Origin: SYAN01 sp964406345
Lineage (GTDB): Bacteria > Actinomycetota > Actinomycetes > Nanopelagicales > Nanopelagicaceae
Length of the DNA stretch: 25,905 bases
NCBI GenBank assembly: GCA_964406345.1
Contig: CAYORK010000017.1
Coordinates: 1-25,905 of the forward strand
Reading direction: 5' to 3'
Shown: one piece after another, positions 16,492 to 22,262 of the stretch
How positions within the stretch are numbered: the stretch's first letter is position 1
How the letters are laid out: each line of letters opens with the position of its first letter
Translations under genes and position numbers: made by a program
Notes under the pieces: generated by a model
Seen by the model: the letters and a program-made list of their open reading frames with translations, nothing else
Database searches by the model: none
What the model was told of the DNA's origin: nothing

Positions 16492-17901
16492 TTATGAAAG
16501 TCGTGCCTTGAGGTCGGATGGTGCAATAGGTCCTGAGTCAGTGCCACCAGCGACGATCTCAAGCGCCGGAACGCTGAGCGCTCTTTCGTATGGTTCGTTG
16601 ACTAGTACGGGAGTCAAGCCAGCACTCTCAATGACACCCACAGCGGCAGCAGCACGATAAGCACCCGCACAATGCACCCAGATCTTCTTCTCCTTAGGAA
16701 GTTCTGCGACTCGTTCGGGTAGCTGATGGAACGGAATGTGAAGCGTTCCTGCGATGTGCGAAGCATGACGCTCGCCATTGCGGCGAACATCGAGAACTAC
16801 GATCGTCTCGTCTTCGAGTGCCGCAGGGACATCATCGAATCTCACGCGCTCGATCGAAGATGTAGTCTTGAACTCGGATGTATCGCCGACGAAGGATCCC
16901 TCTGGGCGATCAATGCCGATTCGGACCAATTCACGCTGTGCGGTGGCGATATCCTCCTTATTGTCGGAGAGCAAAATGACCTGCTTCTCATAAGGGAAGA
17001 TCCAACCAAAGTATGTTGCGAATGAACCATCGAGACCGAAGTTCAGTGTTCCGGGAAGGTGAGCACTTGACCACTTGTCGCGATGACGAAGATCAATGAG
17101 ATAACTTCCTCGCCTCATCGCAGCGAGGATCTCATCGGTAGTCATCCGCTTCAACTCCGAGAGATCGATGACCCCTGGTCCTGCAAGATTAGCAGGGCCC
17201 ATGTGTTTGTAATAAGCAGGGAATGCATCAAGACCTGCAAGAGTCTCGAAGACGAATCGCTCGCGATCCATCAGGAGTGCTGGGTTGGTCAGCTTCTCAT
17301 CAGCGATCTTCGACGAATTTCCACAGGTAGAGGTCGCGGCACAAAATGATCCAAAGCCATGTGTCGGATATATCGATACGGAATCCTCAAGCATCGAGAC
17401 GATGCGATGCGCACTCTCATGTTGATGCGCGGCAAGTTTCGGCGCGTGATCGGGACCCAATAAATCTGGTCGTCCAGTAGAACCATGGAGCATCGAGCCA
17501 CCGGTAAAGATTCCGGAAGGCTTACCTGAGCTGTCGCTCACGATGTAGGCGAGATGAGAGAAGGTATGTCCTGGCGTCTTGAGGGCCTTGATTCCAAAGC
17601 TTCCGACCTGAAACTCCTCTAAGTCCTTGGCAGCGATCCGCTCGAACTTCACTGGATCCTCAGCGCTGGTGATGTACTTCGCACCGAATTCGCGGGCAAG
17701 TACCAGACCTCCGCTGACATAGTCATTGTGCATATGTGTCTCAACAACGGTATCGAGCGCAACCCCTTCGCTCTCCAAGATCGCGGTCACTCGATCGATG
17801 TCACGCTGTGGGTCCACGACGAGCGCTGACTTTCCATCATGCGCGATATACGAGCGGTCGCCAAGAGTCGGGGTATCGACATTGATCACTGTGATTGACA
17901 T
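16492..17901 (-). CDS. Metallo-beta-lactamase / double rhodanese protein (persulfide dioxygenase-like)
   Basis: The protein has 469 residues: an ETHE1/CstB-like metallo-beta-lactamase domain (about 1-250) followed by two rhodanese domains. Visible metal-site residues are His56, His58 and Asp60 (THMHNDY), His112 (TPGHT) and His181 (YPTHGFGSF). Where ETHE1 has FTGD with an iron-binding Asp, this protein has FTGG (Gly135), and the usual DH is DY. The first rhodanese domain has no cysteine in its loop (LLSDNKED). The second has Cys411 in HCAGAYRAA and should be active. The family oxidises or transfers glutathione- or polysulfide-bound sulfane sulfur, but persulfide dioxygenase activity is not assured here. 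It starts with ATG directly behind a CsoR/CstR-type operator, with no clear ribosome-binding site. Confidence 0.9.
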   Translation of the reverse strand: MSITVINVDTPTLGDRSYIAHDGKSALVVDPQRDIDRVTAILESEGVALDTVVETHMHNDYVSGGLVLAREFGAKYITSAEDPVKFERIAAKDLEEFQVGSFGIKALKTPGHTFSHLAYIVSDSSGKPSGIFTGGSMLHGSTGRPDLLGPDHAPKLAAHQHESAHRIVSMLEDSVSIYPTHGFGSFCAATSTCGNSSKIADEKLTNPALLMDRERFVFETLAGLDAFPAYYKHMGPANLAGPGVIDLSELKRMTTDEILAAMRRGSYLIDLRHRDKWSSAHLPGTLNFGLDGSFATYFGWIFPYEKQVILLSDNKEDIATAQRELVRIGIDRPEGSFVGDTSEFKTTSSIERVRFDDVPAALEDETIVVLDVRRNGERHASHIAGTLHIPFHQLPERVAELPKEKKIWVHCAGAYRAAAAVGVIESAGLTPVLVNEPYERALSVPALEIVAGGTDSGPIAPSDLKARLS

Positions 17902-17913
17902 AGCCCAAAGGCT

Positions 17914-17919
17914 AGCATA
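17914..17919 (-). promoter_or_regulatory. Candidate -10 box of the metallo-beta-lactamase/rhodanese-tauE operon
   Basis: Read on the minus strand this is TATGCT. Its first three bases are the last three of the operator. Transcription would begin about 17906-17908, only 5-8 bases before the ATG. I see no good -35 box (GTCGTC at a 17-base spacing is poor), so this call is tentative. Confidence 0.45.
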
Positions 17920-17932
17920 CCCCCGGGGGTAT
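17917..17932. promoter_or_regulatory. CsoR/CstR-type operator, copy 1 (perfect palindrome)
   Basis: ATACCCCCGGGGGTAT is a perfect 16-bp palindrome in the 42-base space between the pckG stop and the ATG of the metallo-beta-lactamase/rhodanese gene. G/C runs flanked by ATA/TAT are the hallmark of operators bound by CsoR/CstR-family tetramers. It differs at one central base from the copy in front of the regulator gene at 20368-20383, which ties both promoters to that regulator. Confidence 0.85.
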
Positions 17933-17943
17933 CTGAGACGACA

Positions 17944-19761
17944 CTAATTCAATCGGTCTTTCAGCCCAGCCAACTCCTCCTCCAAGGCAGCAGGGAGCTT
18001 CGTACCAACTTTCGTGAACCATTCCTCGATCAGTGGTAACTCTGCCTGCCACTCTTCCTTGCGAACTGCCAGGACTTCGTCCACATCACTCTGCGGGATC
18101 TCTAGTCCAGCGAGATCGAGGTCGCTCGTTTTGGGTGCGAGTCCGATCTCGGTATCGACGCCTTCGACTCTTCCTTCGACGCGATCGATGATCCACTTCA
18201 AGACGCGTGAGTTCTCACCGAAACCTGGCCAGAGGAATCGGCCATCGGATCCGCGTCGGAACCAGTTGACGTAGAAGATCTTCGGCAACTTCGACTCATC
18301 GCTCTTCTTGGTAAGGCTTAGCCAATGCTTGAAGTAGTCACCGACGTGATAGCCGATGAAGGGCAACATCGCGAAGGGGTCACGGCGGACGACTCCGACG
18401 GCGCCTGTCGCAGCAGCAGTCGTCTCAGATGAGAGAGTCGCACCGAGGAAGACGCCATGGTTCCAAGAACGTGCTTGCACGACGAGCGGCACCGTCGTCT
18501 TGCGACGGCCGCCGAAGATGATCGCTGAGATCGGAACGCCTGCAGGGTCTTCCCACTCTGGCGCGATGATCGGACATTGACCTGCAGGAGTACAGAAGCG
18601 CGAGTTGGCATGTGATGAGGTCTCACTACTTGCGGGAGTCCAGTCGCGTCGCTTCCAATCGGTCAGGTGCGCAGGTGGAGTATCTGTCATTCCCTCCCAC
18701 CAGACATCACCATCGTCTGTGAGCGCGACATTCGTGAAGATCGAGTTTCCGAATTCGATCGTCTTCATGGCATTGGAATTCGTCGGCCAACCAGTGCCTG
18801 GAGCGACGCCAAAGAAGCCAAATTCAGGGTTGGTTGCGTAGAGGCGACCATCTGACCCGAATCGCATCCATGCGATGTCATCACCAAGAGTCTGAACTTC
18901 CCACCCAGGGATCGTCGGCTCAAGCATCGCAAGATTGGTCTTTCCACATGCGGATGGGAAAGCGGCGGCGATGTAGTGCGTCTTCTTCTCAGGTGAGGTC
19001 AGCTTGAGGATCAACATATGTTCAGCGAGCCAACCCTCGTCGCGCCCCATCACCGATGCGATACGAAGCGAGTAGCACTTCTTCCCTAAGAGCGCGTTCC
19101 CACCGTAACCCGATCCATAGGACCAGATCTCACGAGTCTCTGGGAAGTGGCTGATGTACTTGGTCTTGTTGCACGGCCACGCGACATCCTTCTCGCCGGC
19201 AGAGAGCGGAGCTCCGACGGAGTGAAGCGCTTTCACAAACGGCGCGTTCGCACCCATACGATCCAGGACCCTTGTGCCAATCCGCGTCATGATCCGCATC
19301 GATGCGACCACATAGGCGCTATCGGTGATCTCGACACCGAACATGGGGTCCTTCGCCTCGAGCGATCCCATGCAGAATGGGATGACATACATCGTCCGGC
19401 CACGCATCGATCCACGATAAAGGTCGCGCATCGTCGACTTCATCTCTTCAGGTGCGATCCAATTATTGGTAGGTCCAGCATCTGCCTCATCGACGGAACA
19501 GATGTAGGTGCGGTCCTCGACGCGTGCGACATCATCGGGATCCGAGGCACACCAAAAGGAGTTCGGCTTCTTCTTCAACTTTACGAAAGTGCCGCTTGCA
19601 ACGAGTTGATCAGTTACAGCGAGCCACTCTGCATCGCTGCCATCGACGATGTAGACGTCATCAGGTTCAGTCAGTGCAGCGACTTCTGCGATCCACGCTG
19701 CGAGCGCGCCATGTTCCACGCCTTTGACTGCAGCATCAGCTGATAGAGCCTGGATCGCCAT
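17944..19761 (-). CDS. pckG: Phosphoenolpyruvate carboxykinase (GTP)
   Basis: This cytosolic enzyme interconverts oxaloacetate plus GTP with PEP, CO2 and GDP, at the branch between gluconeogenesis and the TCA cycle. It is 605 residues, the usual length of the GTP form. The P-loop is SACGKTN at 270-276 with the reactive Cys272. Further family stretches are NPEFGFFGVAPGT, RRKTTVPLV, and WPGFGENSRVLKWI, which contains the guanine-binding region. The ATG at 19761 follows GAGGAGG at a spacing of 4-5 bases. It is the first gene of the minus-strand block, but the operator and promoter 12 bases beyond its stop suggest that the downstream sulfur genes are controlled separately. Confidence 0.97.
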   Translation of the reverse strand: MAIQALSADAAVKGVEHGALAAWIAEVAALTEPDDVYIVDGSDAEWLAVTDQLVASGTFVKLKKKPNSFWCASDPDDVARVEDRTYICSVDEADAGPTNNWIAPEEMKSTMRDLYRGSMRGRTMYVIPFCMGSLEAKDPMFGVEITDSAYVVASMRIMTRIGTRVLDRMGANAPFVKALHSVGAPLSAGEKDVAWPCNKTKYISHFPETREIWSYGSGYGGNALLGKKCYSLRIASVMGRDEGWLAEHMLILKLTSPEKKTHYIAAAFPSACGKTNLAMLEPTIPGWEVQTLGDDIAWMRFGSDGRLYATNPEFGFFGVAPGTGWPTNSNAMKTIEFGNSIFTNVALTDDGDVWWEGMTDTPPAHLTDWKRRDWTPASSETSSHANSRFCTPAGQCPIIAPEWEDPAGVPISAIIFGGRRKTTVPLVVQARSWNHGVFLGATLSSETTAAATGAVGVVRRDPFAMLPFIGYHVGDYFKHWLSLTKKSDESKLPKIFYVNWFRRGSDGRFLWPGFGENSRVLKWIIDRVEGRVEGVDTEIGLAPKTSDLDLAGLEIPQSDVDEVLAVRKEEWQAELPLIEEWFTKVGTKLPAALEEELAGLKDRLN

Positions 19762-19784
19762 TGATCCTCCTCGCTAGAAACCTC

Positions 19785-19790
19785 ACTATA
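19785..19790 (-). promoter_or_regulatory. Candidate -10 box for pckG
   Basis: TATAGT on the minus strand, 23 bases upstream of the pckG ATG, is five of six bases to consensus. The best -35 at a 17-base spacing is TTTCCG (19808-19813), which is weak. Confidence 0.4.
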
Positions 19791-19849
19791 GGAGCGAGGG
19801 CTTGTTACGGAAAAGTCTGTGCCTTGTCTCATCTGTCACACTAGGCTGG

Positions 19850-19863
19850 TTCCGTATGCGGAA
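19850..19863. promoter_or_regulatory. Small dyad upstream of the acetyltransferase gene
   Basis: TTCCG-TATG-CGGAA lies 16 bases before the acetyltransferase start, in the divergent pckG/GNAT region. A possible promoter (CTGTCA at 19833, TATGCG at 19855, spacing 16) overlaps it. It could be an operator or chance. Confidence 0.2.
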
Positions 19864-19879
19864 AGCGAGGTAATGAGCG

Positions 19880-20365
19880 TTGAAAATTCGCCGAGCGAAC
19901 AAGAGCGATGCCCCGGTCATACTCGAACTCATCAAGGAGCTTGCGGAATACGAACGAGCCCCCGACGCAGTCGAGGCGACCGAGTCTGATCTCCTGGCCA
20001 CGCTCTTCACCGAGGACCCCCGAGTCTTCTGCGATCTCATCGAAGTCGACCAGTCAGGCGCAGCGAAAGTCGCTGGCATGGCGCTCTGGTTCCTCAACTA
20101 TTCGACCTGGCAAGGAAAGCACGGCATCTATCTTGAAGATCTCTTCGTACGCCCCGAATTCCGAGGAAGCGGTTGCGGCAAGGCCCTCTTGATCCACTTG
20201 GCGCGGATCTGCATTGAAGAAGGTTACGGACGATTGCAGTGGTGGGTCTTGGATTGGAACGAGAGTGCGATCAATTTCTATCGAAGCATCGGCGCCGAAG
20301 CGATGGATGAATGGACGGTCTATCGAGTGAGCGGAGAGGCGCTCGCCGACTTGGCGAAGAGTTGA
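19880..20365 (+). CDS. GNAT family N-acetyltransferase
   Basis: This acetyl-CoA-dependent acetyltransferase is most like the spermidine/spermine or thialysine acetyltransferase branch, judged from the end pattern WVLDWNESAINFYRSIGA. It is 161 residues. The acetyl-CoA-binding motif A is FRGSGCGKALL (residues 94-104). The substrate is unknown; a polyamine or other small amine is a guess. The TTG start is supported because an in-frame TGA lies 6 bases upstream (19874-19876) and the protein then starts MKIRRA as its relatives do. The next gene's -35 box lies inside its last codons, so the regulator has its own promoter. Confidence 0.88.
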   Translation: MKIRRANKSDAPVILELIKELAEYERAPDAVEATESDLLATLFTEDPRVFCDLIEVDQSGAAKVAGMALWFLNYSTWQGKHGIYLEDLFVRPEFRGSGCGKALLIHLARICIEEGYGRLQWWVLDWNESAINFYRSIGAEAMDEWTVYRVSGEALADLAKS

Positions 20366-20390
20366 CAATACCCCAGGGGGTATCTGTATT
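20362..20390 (+). promoter_or_regulatory. Promoter of the CsoR-family regulator gene
   Basis: TTGACA (20362-20367, perfect -35) and TGTATT (20385-20390, four of six) are 17 bases apart. The operator fills the spacer almost completely. The predicted start of transcription (about 20397) is within a few bases of the ATG at 20400, so the mRNA should be leaderless or nearly so; there is no ribosome-binding site in front of the ATG. Confidence 0.75.
20368..20383. promoter_or_regulatory. CsoR/CstR-type operator, copy 2
   Basis: ATACCCCAGGGGGTAT sits between the -35 and -10 boxes of the regulator's own promoter. A bound tetramer would block RNA polymerase, giving autorepression. It has one central mismatch to the perfect palindrome at 17917-17932. 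Confidence 0.85.
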
Positions 20391-20399
20391 CTCCACTCC

Positions 20400-20732
20400 A
20401 TGGCAACCAAAACCTTGGCGAAGAGTGCGAATAAGAAGAGTTCGAACGGCAATAAGAAGGTCGGGCACATACTCTCCGATCAAACTCAAACCGATGAGAT
20501 CATCAAACGAGTCAAGCGAGCACATGGCCAACTCGGTGCAGTCGCAAGGATGCTCGAAGAGGGTCGGACTTGTGATGAGATCGTCACTCAAATGGCGGCG
20601 GTCACAAAAGCAGTGAATACCGCGGCCTTCGCATTGATCTCTGCCAATCTCAAGGAGTGCGTCGAAGAAGGTCGTCCCGATGCGAAGGCCATCACGACGA
20701 ACTTGCAGAAGCTCTTCAACACCCTGGTTTGA
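20400..20732 (+). CDS. CsoR/CstR family transcriptional repressor, CstR-like
   Basis: This is an all-helical DUF156 repressor of 110 residues, with a lysine/asparagine-rich N-terminal tail of about 30 residues. The DNA-facing helix RVKRAHGQLGAVARML (37-52) is typical. Copper-sensing CsoR binds Cu(I) with Cys-His-Cys; here the matching positions are Cys58, Asn83 and Cys87. The spacing is that of the family (29 residues between the cysteines, Asn four before the second), but the copper-binding His is replaced. Two cysteines without the His is the pattern of CstR, which senses persulfides by forming sulfur bridges between the cysteines. The rhodanese neighbours agree. I infer a persulfide-responsive repressor; copper sensing is not fully excluded. 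Confidence 0.88.
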   Translation: MATKTLAKSANKKSSNGNKKVGHILSDQTQTDEIIKRVKRAHGQLGAVARMLEEGRTCDEIVTQMAAVTKAVNTAAFALISANLKECVEEGRPDAKAITTNLQKLFNTLV

Positions 20733-20768
20733 AACAGATCAAGAGATAGTTATCAGAAGAGGAATCCC

Positions 20769-21164
20769 ATGAAGAGAGTGAAATTCGTCCCGGTCTTTGC
20801 CACCCTGGTGCTGGCTCTAACTGGGTGTTCGTCGAACGGCTCGGCATCATCACAGTTAGGGATTGACGAGTTTGCGGCCAAGACGGCAGAAGCAAACGTG
20901 GTCGTCCTTGATGTTCGAACTCCTGGTGAGTTCGCCCAGGGCCGCCTTGCCAACGCGATCAATATTGATTTCCAGAGCGGGAACTTTGAGGCTGAGATAT
21001 CCAAGTTGGACAAGAACGCCACATATGCCGTTTATTGCCGTAGCGGAAACCGTTCTGGACAGGCAGTCAAAGTCATGACAGACCTCGGGTTCACCAATCT
21101 CTATGACATGGATGGTGGCGTGATCGATTGGGCAGCAGCAGGAAAACCGCTCTATACCGAGTGA
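20769..21164 (+). CDS. Rhodanese-domain lipoprotein
   Basis: This is a single-domain rhodanese of 131 residues, exported and lipid-anchored. The N-terminal signal peptide MKRVKFVPVFATLVLALTGC has a lipobox (LTGC) with Cys20 as the anchor. The rhodanese domain covers about residues 29-130, with the entry motif VVLDVRTPGEF and the active loop CRSGNRS, Cys90 being the persulfide-carrying residue. It should handle sulfane sulfur outside the membrane. An AGAGGA ribosome-binding site precedes the ATG, and the gene follows the regulator by 36 bases, so it is under the same promoter. Confidence 0.93.
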   Translation: MKRVKFVPVFATLVLALTGCSSNGSASSQLGIDEFAAKTAEANVVVLDVRTPGEFAQGRLANAINIDFQSGNFEAEISKLDKNATYAVYCRSGNRSGQAVKVMTDLGFTNLYDMDGGVIDWAAAGKPLYTE

Positions 21165-21194
21165 ATTCAGATAAGAGATAAAGGAGAGAAGGAA

Positions 21195-21365
21195 ATGTGT
21201 AGTCGAGTTACCTGTGGAACCTGTAAGAAGTACACCTGGTCGGGGTGTGGAGAACACATTGATGACGCGCTTTATGGCCTATCTGAGAGTCAGATCTGCA
21301 AGTGCGACTCATCGGCAGCGCCATCAAGTGGTGGATTCTTCTCGAAACTCTTCGGCGGAAACTAA
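21195..21365 (+). CDS. Small Cys-rich protein of 56 residues
   Basis: This short gene of 57 codons starts at ATG 21195 behind a purine-rich AAGGAGAGAAGGAA site, 30 bases after the rhodanese gene. The protein has six cysteines (2, 7, 10, 18, 35, 37), in the order CxxC (TCGTC), GCGEH and CKC, and ends in a glycine/serine/phenylalanine tail (GGFFSKLFGGN). I recall a small family with the core CxxC-K-TWxGCGxH followed by a late C-x-C, of unknown function, in actinobacteria and other groups. The cysteine/histidine spacing suggests a bound metal such as zinc, or a persulfide carrier. As last gene of the CstR-like operon it probably takes part in sulfur handling. The stop overlaps the end of tspO by 4 bases. 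Confidence 0.85.
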   Translation: MCSRVTCGTCKKYTWSGCGEHIDDALYGLSESQICKCDSSAAPSSGGFFSKLFGGN

Positions 21366-21847
21366 TTCATTCGCCCGTAACTGAAGGAAAGCACGGTCGC
21401 GATCGTCAGCCAAATTTGGTAGGGGAAAAGCAGGATCCCAAGCAAAGTGTTGGTTTGAAAAGTGATGATCAGGATTGGGATCGTCAGTACGGTAGCTAGA
21501 ACTAACGAGATGCTTGCAGCCGTGAAGTTGTGGGGTTGATAGAAAAAGTAAGACCAAGTGATTGCTGCCGTGACACTCAGGGCAAGGAATACCAAGAAGA
21601 TGGCACTCTGTAATCCCGAGCCATTTCGCACCACTGAGACTCCGCTGACACCGAGCATGATGAAGTTGTAGGGCCAGATCAAGCCAAATACTGCGTCAGG
21701 CGGTTGCCACGAGGGCTTCTTCAGCTCCTGATACCAACCGCTGTTATCCATGAAAAAACCAGAACCTATGGCGTAGAGCAAGACCAAACCGATTGCAACA
21801 GCGATCCCTACGGTTTTCGCATCAATCATGTTGCAAGGGTACGACAT
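21362..21847 (-). CDS. tspO: TspO/MBR family protein
   Basis: This five-helix membrane protein of the TspO/peripheral benzodiazepine receptor family binds tetrapyrroles in known members. It is 161 residues. The signature WYQELKKPSWQPPDAVFGLIW (about residues 38-58) is nearly textbook. Bacterial TspO is linked to porphyrin or carotenoid control and oxidative stress; nothing here shows which applies. The longest start is ATG 21847; an in-frame ATG at 21829 removes six residues and may be the real start. Neither has a clear ribosome-binding site. It is convergent with the sulfur operon. Confidence 0.92.
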   Translation of the reverse strand: MSYPCNMIDAKTVGIAVAIGLVLLYAIGSGFFMDNSGWYQELKKPSWQPPDAVFGLIWPYNFIMLGVSGVSVVRNGSGLQSAIFLVFLALSVTAAITWSYFFYQPHNFTAASISLVLATVLTIPILIITFQTNTLLGILLFPYQIWLTIATVLSFSYGRMN

Positions 21848-22262
21848 CCAGCATGAGTGTTGCGATTGTGACTCTCTATCGAGTCAAACGAGATTCCAAA
21901 CCGGAATTCAGCGTGCATGATTCATCTTGTAAGTGAATCACTCTAACGAAGGAGTGATACGAGAACCAAGAGAGACTTACTCAGAGTTTGACTGAGAGGA
22001 AAAGAGGATTATCTACGACGTAGAGTCATTCCTAGTTGTGTGAAAGGGCGTGAGCTCAAGTCGCCCTCTGGGAGTAACGCCAGCTGACACCGATCGAAAC
22101 CTGTTGGCTGTTAGCTATCGAGCGGTGATTGTTTGCAAAGGTGCTCGATCAGCAGTGGGTATGTGCCGGATAGTTCAACGGTGCAAGCCTTCACGTTCGT
22201 AGGTATAGCAGGGTGACGTGAACTATCCACGTCACCTTGCGGTAACTCCTCATCGCTTGCCC
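21848..22262. other. Noncoding, hairpin-rich region between tspO and the ATPase gene
   Basis: About 415 bases without a supported gene. They contain many inverted repeats: 21869-21886 (TGACTC-TCTATC-GAGTCA), 21918-21940 (TGATTCA/TGAATCA), 21938-21957 (TCACTC/GAGTGA), 21980-21996 (CTCAG/CTGAG), 22012-22024 (TCTACG-A-CGTAGA), 22045-22067 (AGGGCG/CGCCCT), 22114-22153 (10 bp with one bulge, GCTATCGAGC with GCTCGATCAGC) and 22208-22240 (13 bp). It should hold the tspO and ATPase promoters. The number of stems suggests a structured leader RNA, but I could not match it to the M-box, yybP-ykoY or another riboswitch I know. Confidence 0.5.
22199..22240 (+). promoter_or_regulatory. GTAGGTAT-hairpin element, copy A (before the ATPase gene)
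   Basis: GTAGGTAT, one base, then GCAGGGTGACGTG (22208-22220), loop AACTATC, and CACGTCACCTTGC (22228-22240) form a 13-bp stem with one G-T pair. The same layout recurs at 25292-25332 before the second hsp20 gene with compensatory changes. The stem ends 22 bases before the ATPase ATG. It may be an RNA hairpin in the leader or a dyad operator. Confidence 0.6.

Noticed and set aside
16133..16660. Open frame of 175 codons on the plus strand
   Set aside because: It lies antisense to the end of the metallo-beta-lactamase/rhodanese gene and to tauE, both well supported. Its composition (Arg/Pro/Ser-rich) is that of a shadow frame.
19873..19882. ATG at 19873 as start of the acetyltransferase
   Set aside because: It is in another frame that does not encode the acetyltransferase domain. 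The in-frame TTG at 19880 follows a stop and gives the expected N-terminus.
22061..22153. Known Mg or Mn riboswitch (M-box, yybP-ykoY) because of GGGAGTAACGC and strong stems
   Set aside because: The conserved core sequences I remember for these classes are not present. Only a covariance search could decide.
22050..22202. 50-residue open frame (GTG start) in the region before the ATPase gene, a possible leader peptide
   Set aside because: It has only a weak ribosome-binding site, begins inside a hairpin, runs through several stems and has no recognisable sequence. A leader peptide is possible but not supported.
21848..22240. CRISPR-like array from repeated small palindromes
   Set aside because: The stems differ in sequence and spacing and there are no direct repeats of constant length.
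22218..22262. GTG at 22218 as start of the ATPase
   Set aside because: It would place the start codon inside the 13-bp stem and add 15 residues absent from the family. ATG 22263 gives the normal N-terminus, although it too lacks a clear ribosome-binding site.
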